The position numbers and the translations under genes are program-made. The notes beneath the pieces are model-generated. The model searched no databases and had not been told where the DNA came from. It saw only the letters and a list, made by a program, of their open reading frames with translations. Below are positions 1-7,148 of a stretch of DNA of 10,964 nt, piece after piece; the stretch's first letter is position 1; every line of letters begins with the position of its first letter. The stretch is taken from contig JAZOOR010000074.1 in NCBI GenBank assembly GCA_045655125.1, positions 1 to 10,964 of the forward strand, in the 5' to 3' direction. This stretch comes from SIG578 sp045655125. GTDB taxonomy: Bacteria; Bacillota; Clostridia; Oscillospirales; Ruminococcaceae.

Positions 1-579
1 AAGCTTAAATAGGTCGCCTAATATTTTTTTCTGTTCAGGAATACCGTGGTCCTGAATTTCTATATAGAAGTTTTCTTTTCCGAATATATCAATATATGTT
101 TGTGCGCATTTTAAAGCGCCATCAAAATCATCGTTTACAAGTTTTCTGGGTATTTCTCCTGCAAGGCAGGCAGAAAGCGCAATTAGCCCCTCGGAATGCC
201 TTCTTAAAAGCTCTAAATCCACACGTGGCTTACTGTAAAAACCTTCTGTAAATGATTGTGAGACCATTTTAATGAGGTTTTGATAACCTGTATTATCTTT
301 ACATAAAAGCACAAGATGATAAGGCGAGGAATCAATACCTGATACCTTGTCAAATCTTGTGCGCGGAGCAACATAAACCTCGCAGCCTATAATTGGCTTA
401 ACGCCTTGTGCAACACATTCTTTATAGAAATCAACAACACCGTTCATAACACCATGGTCAGTGATTGCAACGGCAGTCTGACCAAGTTCCTTTGCGCGAC
501 TAACAAGCCGTTTAATACGGCAGGCTCCGTCAAGCAGGCTATATTCGCTGTGAACATGAAGATGGACAAACGATGACAT
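1..579 (-). CDS. dnaE: DNA polymerase III subunit alpha (DnaE), N-terminal 193 residues, cut by window edge
   Basis: This is the start of the replicative DNA polymerase III alpha subunit; the gene runs off the low-coordinate edge. The visible part is almost entirely the N-terminal PHP (polymerase and histidinol phosphatase) domain. It opens MSSFVHLHVHSEYSLLDGA, followed by TDHG at residues 40-43, GCEVYV at 65-70, YHLVLLCKD at 87-95 and the CLAGEI block around 138-143; YIEIQDHG lies at 172-179. The HLHVHSEYS and TDHG motifs carry the metal-binding His/Asp residues of PHP domains. This N-terminus matches DnaE; PolC instead has an OB region before a split PHP. The ATG lies 4 bases after the whiA stop, with a modest AGGGAAG ribosome site inside the end of whiA, so translation is probably coupled. 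The polymerase, tau-binding and OB domains are outside the window. In Firmicutes with both enzymes DnaE acts mainly in primer extension, but the window cannot show whether PolC is present. Confidence 0.95.
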   Translation of the reverse strand, partial: MSSFVHLHVHSEYSLLDGACRIKRLVSRAKELGQTAVAITDHGVMNGVVDFYKECVAQGVKPIIGCEVYVAPRTRFDKVSGIDSSPYHLVLLCKDNTGYQNLIKMVSQSFTEGFYSKPRVDLELLRRHSEGLIALSACLAGEIPRKLVNDDFDGALKCAQTYIDIFGKENFYIEIQDHGIPEQKKILGDLFKL

Positions 580-583
580 TTTA

Positions 584-1501
584 TCACTTCCCTATCTGCT
601 CTTTAATTTCCTCTGCAATTAAAATTATTTTTTTAAGTCTTCTGTCAATTCCTGATTTACTGAATTCTCCGCTAAGTTCTTTTGCCATAGCTCCCAAAGA
701 TAACTCGGGATTTTCTAATCTGAACTGTGCAATTCTTTGTAAATCATCAGAAAGATAGTCTATTCCTCTTTTAGAAATTATGTATCTAATTGCATTAACT
801 TGCTCTGTTGCAACCGAAATGGTCTTTTGCATATTCGCTGTTTCGCAGTTATTTCTTCTATTAAGGCGGTTTCTAAGGTCTTTTAATACCTTTGAGTCCA
901 TAAGCTGCAATGCGTGTCTGACTGCGCCTACACCCGTTAAAATATCCTCTATCGAGGTGCTGTCCTTAAAATAAATGAGATTACTTGCTCTCCTGATTGT
1001 CTTTTTAGGAGTAAAACCTAATGACACAAGCATATTTTCTGCAAAGAGCGCATCGGCTTTTCTTCGGAAAACAAACTCAAGATGATAATCTGTTTCTGGA
1101 TCTGATATGCTGCCGCATCCTAAAAAAATGCCTTTTATAAACGCCCAGGTAATTCTCTCGTCAAGAGAAATAAGCCCAATAGCATCAGCGTATTTACCGC
1201 AATTAAAGCTGTCACATATAATCTTGCATATTTTAAAGTCGGCAATTTTTAATTGATATAGTTCTTTTTTCTGATTATCCGAGTTAAATAAATTTAAAAC
1301 AGGTGCATTGATGTGATATAGTTTTCCTATGAGTTTAGATGCATATATAGAAACTTCTTTTGCTTCTGATAAAAGTTCAATTTCTTGTTCGTTAAATATT
1401 CTTGCAGCAGAAAAAATGCCGTAAAGTAATGCGGCTTTACAGCTTTCAGGCATTTTAATAGCTTCAGTTATTTCAATTTTAACATTATTTGAAAAGCTCA
1501 A
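584..1501 (-). CDS. whiA: WhiA, DNA-binding protein with LAGLIDADG-like and HTH domains
   Basis: WhiA is a conserved Gram-positive DNA-binding protein. It is a sporulation transcription factor in Streptomyces, and in Bacillus it influences cell division and chromosome segregation. The 305 residues match the usual length. The N-terminal half is a degenerate homing-endonuclease fold; the LAGLIDADG-type helix reads FLGCGSISDP at 126-135 and continues into DYHLEFVFRRK. The C-terminal half carries the family signature RNRLNRRNNCETANMQK (210-226) and the helix-turn-helix end ENPELSLGAMAKE...SKSGIDRRLKKI (263-292). The start codon is TTG, supported by the family-typical start MSFS and by AGGTG at 1511-1515, 9 bases upstream; the nearer AAAGGAA is too close to the start to serve. 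The gene begins 16 bases after the rapZ stop and ends 4 bases before dnaE. The yvcK gene that often sits between rapZ and whiA is absent. Its role in this organism is inferred from the family only. Confidence 0.95.
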   Translation of the reverse strand: MSFSNNVKIEITEAIKMPESCKAALLYGIFSAARIFNEQEIELLSEAKEVSIYASKLIGKLYHINAPVLNLFNSDNQKKELYQLKIADFKICKIICDSFNCGKYADAIGLISLDERITWAFIKGIFLGCGSISDPETDYHLEFVFRRKADALFAENMLVSLGFTPKKTIRRASNLIYFKDSTSIEDILTGVGAVRHALQLMDSKVLKDLRNRLNRRNNCETANMQKTISVATEQVNAIRYIISKRGIDYLSDDLQRIAQFRLENPELSLGAMAKELSGEFSKSGIDRRLKKIILIAEEIKEQIGK

Positions 1502-1510
1502 TTCCTTTCA

Positions 1511-1515
1511 CACCT
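1511..1515 (-). promoter_or_regulatory. Ribosome binding site that fixes the whiA TTG start
   Basis: AGGTG on the minus strand ends 9 bases before the TTG at 1501. It supports a TTG start for whiA, which otherwise has no ATG or GTG at the family-typical position. Confidence 0.6.
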
Positions 1516-1517
1516 GC

Positions 1518-2381
1518 TTAAATTTTAGTAATATCTCTATGATTGATGCTTGTACTTATACCGTTAGCAGAAATATGTTTATATAGTATCTCAGATAATA
1601 CAACGGAACGATGTTTTCCGCCTGTGCAACCTATTGTGATAACAAGCTGGCTTTTGCCCTCGTCAATATACAGCGGAATGAGGTAATCTATCATATCAAC
1701 AAGCTTTTTCTCAAATTCCTGAGCCTGAGGCCACTTCATAACATAATCATAAACCGATTGATCCAAGCCTGTTTTATTCTTTAATTCGTCAATATAAAAT
1801 GGATTTGGTAGGCATCTTACATCAAAAACAAGATCAGCTTCAGTTGGAAGTCCATACTTAAAACCAAACGACTGACAATTTACAATCATAGATTTGCGGA
1901 TATCCCCGAGGAAAAGATTGTTTATTCTTTCTTTTAGCTGCGCGGGAGAAATAAGCGAAGTATCAATAATATAATCCGCCTGCTCGCGAACTTTTTTCAG
2001 TACTTCTCTTTCAAGTCTTATTGCTTCGGCAGTTCCTGAGATTGTGCCGTTATCTAATGGATGCTTTCTCCTTGTTTCCTTGTATCTGCGAACAATAACA
2101 TTATCTAAACAATCCAAAAACAAGATTTTATATGTAATACTATTTTTTTTAAGCTCCTCAAGACCGTCGTATATTGAGAAGAACAAATCTCCTCCTCTGA
2201 CATCGGCGGCGATGGCGACTTTTGATAATTTGCCGTTTTTTCCGCCACTGCAAATTTCGGCAATCTTTGGAATAAGCTGTGGCGGTATATTGTCAATACA
2301 GAAATATCCAATATCCTCAAGTGCGTCCATAGCACGAGATTTACCCGAACCCGACAACCCCGTTACAATTACAATTTCCAT
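1518..2381 (-). CDS. rapZ: RapZ (YvcJ-type) nucleotide-binding regulatory protein
   Basis: RapZ/YvcJ is a P-loop protein that binds and hydrolyses nucleotides. In E. coli it is the adaptor that targets the small RNA GlmZ for RNase E and so sets glucosamine-6-phosphate synthase levels. In Bacillus the homologue YvcJ affects competence, and its RNA role is not established. The 287 residues match the family. Walker A is GLSGSGKS at 8-15, followed by the conserved CIDNIPP (28-34). A Walker-B-like LFLDCLD lies at 87-93. The C-terminal domain has SFGFKYGLP (171-179), DVRCLPNPFY (187-196), GCTGGKHRSV (251-260) and HRD (281-283). In E. coli RapZ the C-terminal domain is the RNA-binding part. The ATG has GAGG 8 bases upstream, and the gene starts 16 bases after murB. 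Placement between murB and whiA fits the known Firmicutes cluster and an amino-sugar or cell-wall link. The GlmZ mechanism itself is unlikely here. Confidence 0.95.
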   Translation of the reverse strand: MEIVIVTGLSGSGKSRAMDALEDIGYFCIDNIPPQLIPKIAEICSGGKNGKLSKVAIAADVRGGDLFFSIYDGLEELKKNSITYKILFLDCLDNVIVRRYKETRRKHPLDNGTISGTAEAIRLEREVLKKVREQADYIIDTSLISPAQLKERINNLFLGDIRKSMIVNCQSFGFKYGLPTEADLVFDVRCLPNPFYIDELKNKTGLDQSVYDYVMKWPQAQEFEKKLVDMIDYLIPLYIDEGKSQLVITIGCTGGKHRSVVLSEILYKHISANGISTSINHRDITKI

Positions 2382-2397
2382 AAATACAGCCTCAATG

Positions 2398-3297
2398 TTA
2401 TATTAGTTTGATTTCCGGCTCTAAAACAAAACCGGTTTTTTCAAAAACGACCTTTTTTATATGCTCAATAAGAGCCAAAACATCATTGCAGGTTGCGTGT
2501 CCTTTATTTATTACAAATCCTGCGTGTTTTTCACTTACCTGCGCATCTCCAATACTAAAGCCCTTAAGAGCGCACTGATCTACAAGTAAAGAAGCGAAGC
2601 TACCCTCAGGGCGCTTGAATGTGCTGCCTGCGCTGGGGTATTCAAGAGGTTGTTTTTCTTTTCTGCGCAAGAGAAGTTCATCCATGGTGCTTCTGATTTG
2701 CTCTTTATCGCCTTTTTTTAGCTGTAAAACCGTATTTACAATGCAGTAAGGTTTACCCGTAAAGAAACTGTGACGATACGAAAAGTCAAGCTGATTATCA
2801 GCAATTTTATGGAGTTCACCAAGGTCATCTGCATACTCACACTCACAAACAATATCCTTCATCTCTCCGCCGTAGGCACCTGCATTCATTGCAATAGCTC
2901 CGCCTATATTTCCGGGTATTCCATGTGCAAACTCAATACCCGTAAGACTGTTTTCAAGCGCAAATCTGCAAACACTTGCAAGCGATGCTCCGGCCTCACA
3001 AAATATCTTGTCTTCGCCAATAAGACGAATTTCAGACATTGATGATGTTATGCAGATAATGGCACCTCTATACCCATCATCGCTGACAAGGAGATTTGAG
3101 CCTTTGCCGATAATTGTATACGGAACATTACAGTGTTTGCAAAGTGACATTGCTGTTGCACATTTTTCAGCACTGTTCGGAAGCACGAAAATGTCCGCAT
3201 TTCCGCCAATTTTAAATGATGTGTGCTGGTGCATAGGCTCGCAGAGCTTATATTCAATTTGTTTTTCTTTTAGAGCATAAATAAGCTCATTATTCAA
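2398..3297 (-). CDS. murB: UDP-N-acetylenolpyruvoylglucosamine reductase (MurB)
   Basis: MurB is a cytoplasmic FAD enzyme that uses NADPH to reduce UDP-GlcNAc-enolpyruvate to UDP-MurNAc, the second committed step of peptidoglycan precursor synthesis. With the TTG start the protein is 299 residues. FAD-binding motifs are HTSFKIGG (25-32), IGKGSNLLVSDDG (63-75) and GIPGNIGGAIAMNAGAYGGE (126-145). The catalytic loop YPSAGSTFKRPEG (220-232) carries the active-site serine at about 225, and the C-terminal LEPEI holds the conserved glutamate. The short YPSAGSTF loop region resembles the type IIB Firmicutes enzymes rather than E. coli type I. An in-frame GTG at 3306 is possible, but it sits inside the only good ribosome site. 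TTG at 3297 has AGGAG 8 bases upstream and is preferred. That ribosome site overlaps the stop codon of the glucokinase gene, which suggests coupled translation. Confidence 0.95.
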   Translation of the reverse strand: MNNELIYALKEKQIEYKLCEPMHQHTSFKIGGNADIFVLPNSAEKCATAMSLCKHCNVPYTIIGKGSNLLVSDDGYRGAIICITSSMSEIRLIGEDKIFCEAGASLASVCRFALENSLTGIEFAHGIPGNIGGAIAMNAGAYGGEMKDIVCECEYADDLGELHKIADNQLDFSYRHSFFTGKPYCIVNTVLQLKKGDKEQIRSTMDELLLRRKEKQPLEYPSAGSTFKRPEGSFASLLVDQCALKGFSIGDAQVSEKHAGFVINKGHATCNDVLALIEHIKKVVFEKTGFVLEPEIKLI

Positions 3298-3305
3298 AAG
3301 AATCA

Positions 3306-3310
3306 CTCCT
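3306..3310 (-). promoter_or_regulatory. murB ribosome binding site overlapping the upstream stop codon
   Basis: The minus-strand TAGGAGTG contains both the TAG stop of the ROK kinase and AGGAG. From AGGAG there are 8 bases to the in-frame TTG at 3297, but none to the GTG at 3306-3304, whose first base is the last G of AGGAG. The site therefore decides the start and ties murB translation to termination of the gene before it. Confidence 0.65.
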
Positions 3311-4274
3311 ACTGATTGTTATGTAAAAGTCCTAGAAAAGCAGCTCCGATTATACCTGCGTCATTTCCTAATGATGCTGCAAGAACCTTGGTGGTTTTAA
3401 GAGGATTTTTGTCAAAAGATTCATCAGAAATAATTTTGCGAAGAGGAGCAAGCAGGGCTTCTCCCTCTTTGGATATTCCGCCGCCTATAATAAGTACATC
3501 CGGCTGAAAAATATTAATAAAATTTGTGCATCCGCATGCCAAATACTCTATAAATTGTTCAACCACACTTTTAGCAGCAATATCATCGCGTCTCATCGCA
3601 TTAAAAGCGGTTCTGCCTGAAACATTTTCAAGGCGTCCTTTGCATTCATTCCACATTAGACTATCTTTATTTGAGTTCATAGCCTCTTTTGTTTGTTCAA
3701 TTAACGCTGTGACAGAACAATAGCGTTCCATACAGCCTTTTCTGCCGCAGTTGCATTGTTTGCCGTTTGTTTCAATAACAGTATGACCAAGTTCAGCACC
3801 GTAAAAATTGCAACCATTAAAAATTTTCTTATCAATGATAATTCCGCCGCCGATTCCTGTTCCTATTGTAACACAAACCGCAGTATCAGCATCCTTTGCA
3901 CTACCTGCAAGAAATTCACCGTAAGCAGCGGCATTGGCATCATTTTCTACGTAACATATGGCATTAAGTCGCTCCTCAATAAGTTTTTTTAGAGGAGTGT
4001 CAATAAAACCGAGATTATGTGCTCTTTCTACGATTCCTGTTTGCGAATTTACAGATCCGGGAGTTCCTATTCCTACCCATTGTATGTCTTTTAAAGAAAT
4101 ACTATTATCACTCAAAAGACCTGCTATATTGTTTGAAATGTCATCTGCTATTTCGTTTGCAGACCTTGGGCAAGCAGTAGGAATAACTTTTTTTGAAACA
4201 ATATTATATTTATAATCAACAATACCGATTGCTATATTAGTTCCACCGAGGTCAATTCCGATATTGTATTTCAT
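3309..4274 (-). CDS. glcK: ROK-family glucokinase
   Basis: This is a ROK-family sugar kinase, most likely glucokinase (ATP + glucose to glucose-6-phosphate). The 321 residues are the usual glucokinase length, and no N-terminal helix-turn-helix is present, which argues against a ROK repressor such as XylR/NagC. The phosphate-binding DLGGTN is at 8-13, and the sugar-binding and catalytic ENDANAAAYGE at 110-120 has the catalytic Asp at 112. The second glycine loop is TIGTGIGGG (136-144). ELGHTVIE (161-168) leads to the zinc cluster CNCGRKGC (174-181), with His164 and Cys174, 176 and 181 as likely ligands. A further ATP-site loop is IIGGG (262-266). ATG has AAAGGGGAAA upstream, and the gene lies 17 bases after hprK. 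Its place next to HPr kinase suggests supply of glycolytic signal metabolites from unphosphorylated glucose. Specificity could be for another hexose, such as mannose or an amino sugar. Confidence 0.9.
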   Translation of the reverse strand: MKYNIGIDLGGTNIAIGIVDYKYNIVSKKVIPTACPRSANEIADDISNNIAGLLSDNSISLKDIQWVGIGTPGSVNSQTGIVERAHNLGFIDTPLKKLIEERLNAICYVENDANAAAYGEFLAGSAKDADTAVCVTIGTGIGGGIIIDKKIFNGCNFYGAELGHTVIETNGKQCNCGRKGCMERYCSVTALIEQTKEAMNSNKDSLMWNECKGRLENVSGRTAFNAMRRDDIAAKSVVEQFIEYLACGCTNFINIFQPDVLIIGGGISKEGEALLAPLRKIISDESFDKNPLKTTKVLAASLGNDAGIIGAAFLGLLHNNQ

Positions 4275-4291
4275 CGTGATAAATTTCCCCT

Positions 4292-5248
4292 TTATACTCT
4301 CGGAGCGATGTCACCAACCGAATCATCATCAACCATTCCAAGCTGTTTCATTAACTCCTGAGCGGCATTGTAGCCCATCTTTTTCTGTCTATTGCTCATA
4401 GCAGCAACCTCAATAATAACCGCAAGGTTTCTGCCCGGGCGAACAGGAAGAGTTAAGCTATTAACAGACACTCCAAGTATATCTGTTTTTTCGTTTTCGA
4501 GTCCAATTCTGTCATAAACCTTTTTATTATCCCACTGTTCAAGGTTTATAACCATATCTACCTTCTCGGTAACCTTAACTGCACCAATACCGAAAATTTG
4601 TCTTACATTTATTATTCCTATTCCGCGAAGCTCTACAAAATGTCGGATATTTTCAGGTGAAGAGCCAACAAGCGTTTTACCTGATACCCTTCTGATTTCG
4701 ACTGCGTCATCAGCTATAAGACGATGTCCTCTTTTTACAAGCTCGATAGCTGCCTCACTCTTTCCAACACCGCTTTCTCCTAAAAGAAGAATACCCTCAC
4801 CATAAACCTCAACTAAAACGCCGTGACAGGTTATTCTTGGTGCTAATTCAACATGCAGAAATGAAATAATACCTGCAATAAAACGTGAGGTTGATAATTC
4901 GGTTCGCATTAAAAATACATCATGTTTTTTTGCCAATTCGAGCGTTTCAGGAATAATTTCATTTGAGCGAGTAAATACAATTACAGGAGGCTTATGCTCC
5001 ATAAATTTCTCCAGAACCTCACGTCGTTTGTCGGGGCTGAGCTTTTTGAGGTATCCATACTCAGCATTTCCTATTATCTGAATTCTTTCTTTATCATAGT
5101 ATTCGTAATCACCGGCAAGGTTAAGCCCCGGACGGTTAACGTCGTTACTGATTATAAGTTTTTCACTACAGTCAAAGGGAGAATGAATTTCTTCCAATGA
5201 AAATTCATTCTTGATTTTTTCAAGTGAAACAGAAAATACATTTGCCAT
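4292..5248 (-). CDS. hprK: HPr kinase/phosphorylase (HprK)
   Basis: HprK phosphorylates Ser46 of the phosphotransferase carrier HPr when fructose-1,6-bisphosphate and ATP are high, and removes the phosphate when inorganic phosphate is high. HPr-Ser-P is the CcpA co-repressor, so this is the sensor of Firmicutes catabolite control. The 318 residues match the family of hexameric enzymes. The Walker A loop is GESGVGKS at 157-164, preceded by the conserved His142 in CHGVLVEVYG. The HprK signature ELRGIGIINVRQIFG spans 207-221, and the C-terminal LPVRPGRNLAVIIEVAAM (267-284) is the loop linked to phosphorolysis. ATG has AAAGGAG 7 bases upstream. The gene follows the LCP gene by 22 bases. HPr itself (ptsH) is not in the window. 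Grouping with glucokinase, murB, rapZ and whiA is a pattern seen in Clostridia. Confidence 0.97.
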   Translation of the reverse strand: MANVFSVSLEKIKNEFSLEEIHSPFDCSEKLIISNDVNRPGLNLAGDYEYYDKERIQIIGNAEYGYLKKLSPDKRREVLEKFMEHKPPVIVFTRSNEIIPETLELAKKHDVFLMRTELSTSRFIAGIISFLHVELAPRITCHGVLVEVYGEGILLLGESGVGKSEAAIELVKRGHRLIADDAVEIRRVSGKTLVGSSPENIRHFVELRGIGIINVRQIFGIGAVKVTEKVDMVINLEQWDNKKVYDRIGLENEKTDILGVSVNSLTLPVRPGRNLAVIIEVAAMSNRQKKMGYNAAQELMKQLGMVDDDSVGDIAPRV

Positions 5249-5270
5249 AATCTTTCTCCTTTTAAGGATT

Positions 5271-6332
5271 TTATTCGTTTGTGGGCTGATAAAAAGTGTT
5301 AACTACTACATCGTATAATGCTTTAGAATCTACGTAATGCTCAACATATTTTTCCCCGAATACGTTTTCTCCTGGTATTGAAGCGAAATCCAGCTGATTT
5401 ATTCCGTTTTTTATAATACATTGTGTAAGGTAAGAAATGTCAGCAATGCTTAAATTGCTTATTTTATAATCCGAAACCTTATTATAGAGTTTTATGGGTG
5501 TTGAAAAATCTTGTTTGGTTTTTGCTAATACAGCTTTGTAGAAGGCTTGCATATAATTCTTCTGTCTTTGCATACGGTTGCTGTTTGCCATAAGTGAATC
5601 ATCGCGACCGCGAATATATCCTAAAGCATATTCACCCTTTAAATTAACCGTATCCCCTTTTTTAAGTTTTTTGCCATACAGGTCTATATCTTCCTCAACA
5701 GCAACCGATACACCGCCAATAGAATCATTTAATATTTTAATTGCGTTTATATCAATTGCAATATATGAATTTATAGGCATACCATAAAACATTCTGGATA
5801 CTGATGTAACAGTGTTTTCGCAGCTTTTTTCTCTTCCGTCACCATATGAATAACTAAGACATATTTGCTCTTTAGCGATGCCTAAATATTGTCCGTTTAC
5901 AGAATATTGGTTTATTTCTGTCATTGTATCTCTTGAAATTGGAATTGCTTTGGTGTTTCCGTTAGACGTGTCCATACAAAGTAGCATTAAAACATCCGCC
6001 TGACCGTTTTCTCCGTAAGTTTGCGCTGCATCATTTTCAAACTTTTCCTTATCAACACCAATTAGCAGTATGCTGGTTATATTCTCATTAAACTTATATT
6101 TTTGACCATTGTATATAATATTTTTGCCGTCTTCCCCCACGACCTCTATATTACTTTCAGGAGCAGTTATGCTTGCATTTTGGCTACTTAACATATTGTT
6201 TTTGCCAATGTATATAAGCAGTGACAATGCACAGATAACAACTATTGAAAGAGATAAAAAAACTATTAAAACAATAAAAAGAATCTTTTTAATATTATGT
6301 TTTTGGGGGTAATCACTGGGTTGGTTGGTCAT
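5271..6332 (-). CDS. LCP (LytR-CpsA-Psr) family cell-wall glycopolymer ligase
   Basis: LCP proteins are membrane-anchored enzymes on the outer face that transfer lipid-linked polymers such as teichoic acids or capsule onto peptidoglycan. The protein has 353 residues: a short cytoplasmic N-terminus, one membrane helix at about 15-42, a spacer, and the LCP domain from about 86. Visible motifs are ILLIGVD (88-94), GQADVLMLL (110-118), PISRDT (131-136), the IAIDINAIKILNDSIGGV block (191-208) and YIRGRDDS (239-246) followed by NRMQRQKNYM. Where many LCP enzymes read R-(S/T)-D-T, this one has QAD-V, so the Asp is kept but the flanking Arg is lost. The same form occurs in other clostridial LCP proteins as I recall them. 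ATG has AAGGAG 9 bases upstream and lies inside the sortase gene with a 20-base overlap, so the two are probably translationally coupled. The polymer it transfers is unknown. A wholly different phosphatase or hydrolase role is possible but less likely. Confidence 0.9.
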   Translation of the reverse strand: MTNQPSDYPQKHNIKKILFIVLIVFLSLSIVVICALSLLIYIGKNNMLSSQNASITAPESNIEVVGEDGKNIIYNGQKYKFNENITSILLIGVDKEKFENDAAQTYGENGQADVLMLLCMDTSNGNTKAIPISRDTMTEINQYSVNGQYLGIAKEQICLSYSYGDGREKSCENTVTSVSRMFYGMPINSYIAIDINAIKILNDSIGGVSVAVEEDIDLYGKKLKKGDTVNLKGEYALGYIRGRDDSLMANSNRMQRQKNYMQAFYKAVLAKTKQDFSTPIKLYNKVSDYKISNLSIADISYLTQCIIKNGINQLDFASIPGENVFGEKYVEHYVDSKALYDVVVNTFYQPTNE

Positions 6333-7068
6333 TTGTTAAAACTCCTTGTACCAGATAACGATATTTATTTCCATTGCCAAGGCAGGTGCTGAGAGTAATT
6401 ATCTTATCCTTGGTAGAAACCTCGATGTCTTGTCTGACATTTTTGAGCATAAATGTTGGGTTTTTTGTGCTTTCTATATATTCTTCAAATACCTTTTCAT
6501 CAGAGAAATCAAAAGAATTAAGTATATGGCGGTCATCATACTGATACGCTGAATAAACAGTATAGGTCAATATGTGACCAGGTGTGTAAATATAAAATTC
6601 GGTATTTGAATTAAAGAAATCTTGCTTTTGAAATTTATATAGATTTTGGAACATATACCCTTTTGTCATATTATGACCGTAGAGAATTGTGTTTGGGTCA
6701 GAAAAATCTTTGCTGTTTTTCATTTCAGAGTATATAGTTCCAGCGAAAACATATTTACCGTATATGTCGTGGTGAAGATAAAATCCGTCGTCGGTTGCGC
6801 TCTGCGCAACGGGATAATCGATATTTGTGTTTGGGATTCGTATCCATGCATAAATTTCGGGATTTATTTCCTTTAGCGAGGTAAAATCTATAGGGTTTTC
6901 GGGAAGAATCTGTTCTGAAGTTGTATCTGATGACTGATTTTTAAATCCACTTAGCTTTTCTTCAGCAATTATATGATTTATAAATACTGTAATTAAAACG
7001 ATTGCACTAATGAGGAAAACACAGAGGAATACAACAAATATTTTGTTTGAAAAAATCTTTTTATTCAT
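6313..7068 (-). CDS. srtB: Class B sortase
   Basis: Sortases are membrane-bound cysteine transpeptidases that cut a C-terminal sorting motif and join the protein to the cell wall or to another protein. The protein has 251 residues: an N-terminal membrane helix at about 10-33, then the sortase domain. EIYAWIRIPNTNIDYPV (71-87) and DGFYLHHDIYGKY (94-106) are class B hallmarks. Catalytic residues are His132 in LYGHNM, Cys229 in TLSTC and Arg237 in NKYRYLV. The start is ATG at 7068 with AGGTG 8 bases upstream. A longer in-frame TTG at 7107 is excluded because it falls between the -10 box and the expected transcription start. It is the first gene after a strong promoter and overlaps the LCP gene by 20 bases. 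The gene just upstream encodes a secreted protein with a sorting-signal-like tail, which is the obvious candidate substrate. Class B is inferred from motifs; the substrate is inference. Confidence 0.93.
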   Translation of the reverse strand: MNKKIFSNKIFVVFLCVFLISAIVLITVFINHIIAEEKLSGFKNQSSDTTSEQILPENPIDFTSLKEINPEIYAWIRIPNTNIDYPVAQSATDDGFYLHHDIYGKYVFAGTIYSEMKNSKDFSDPNTILYGHNMTKGYMFQNLYKFQKQDFFNSNTEFYIYTPGHILTYTVYSAYQYDDRHILNSFDFSDEKVFEEYIESTKNPTFMLKNVRQDIEVSTKDKIITLSTCLGNGNKYRYLVQGVLTNDQPTQ

Positions 7069-7076
7069 TGTATACT

Positions 7077-7081
7077 CACCT
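7077..7081 (-). promoter_or_regulatory. Sortase ribosome binding site
   Basis: AGGTG, within AAGGTGAG, ends 8 bases before the ATG at 7068. Together with the promoter position it fixes the sortase start at 7068. Confidence 0.65.
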
Positions 7082-7109
7082 TCCTCTGATAAATACTTTC
7101 TATACAAAG

Positions 7110-7138
7110 ATTATACCCTTATTTGAGGTCTGTGTCAA
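7110..7138 (-). promoter_or_regulatory. Perfect-consensus sigma-A promoter for the sortase-to-dnaE operon
   Basis: On the minus strand TTGACA (7138-7133) and TATAAT (7115-7110) are separated by exactly 17 bases, so both boxes and the spacing are ideal. The expected transcription start is near 7103, giving a leader of about 35 bases before the sortase ATG. It lies just after the terminator that closes the preceding unit. It should give strong constitutive transcription unless a regulator acts on it. No clear operator was seen. Confidence 0.88.
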
Positions 7139-7148
7139 ATATAAACAT

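Noticed and set aside
1..6. HindIII site AAGCTT exactly at the window start
   Set aside because: It is inside the dnaE coding sequence and may be chance or a cut point; no biological meaning.
573..758. Plus-strand open frames across the window (for example 573-758, 2044-2406, 3008-3280, 7468-7764)
   Set aside because: All lie antisense to well-recognised minus-strand genes, lack credible ribosome sites and have no family character.
5255..5266. Short palindrome TCCTT-AA-AAGGA near the hprK ribosome site as a regulatory hairpin
   Set aside because: A two-base loop with five pairs is not a believable hairpin; it arises from the AAGGAG site.
7069..7107. Longer sortase start at TTG 7107
   Set aside because: It falls between the -10 box and the expected transcript start; ATG at 7068 has a good AGGTG site.
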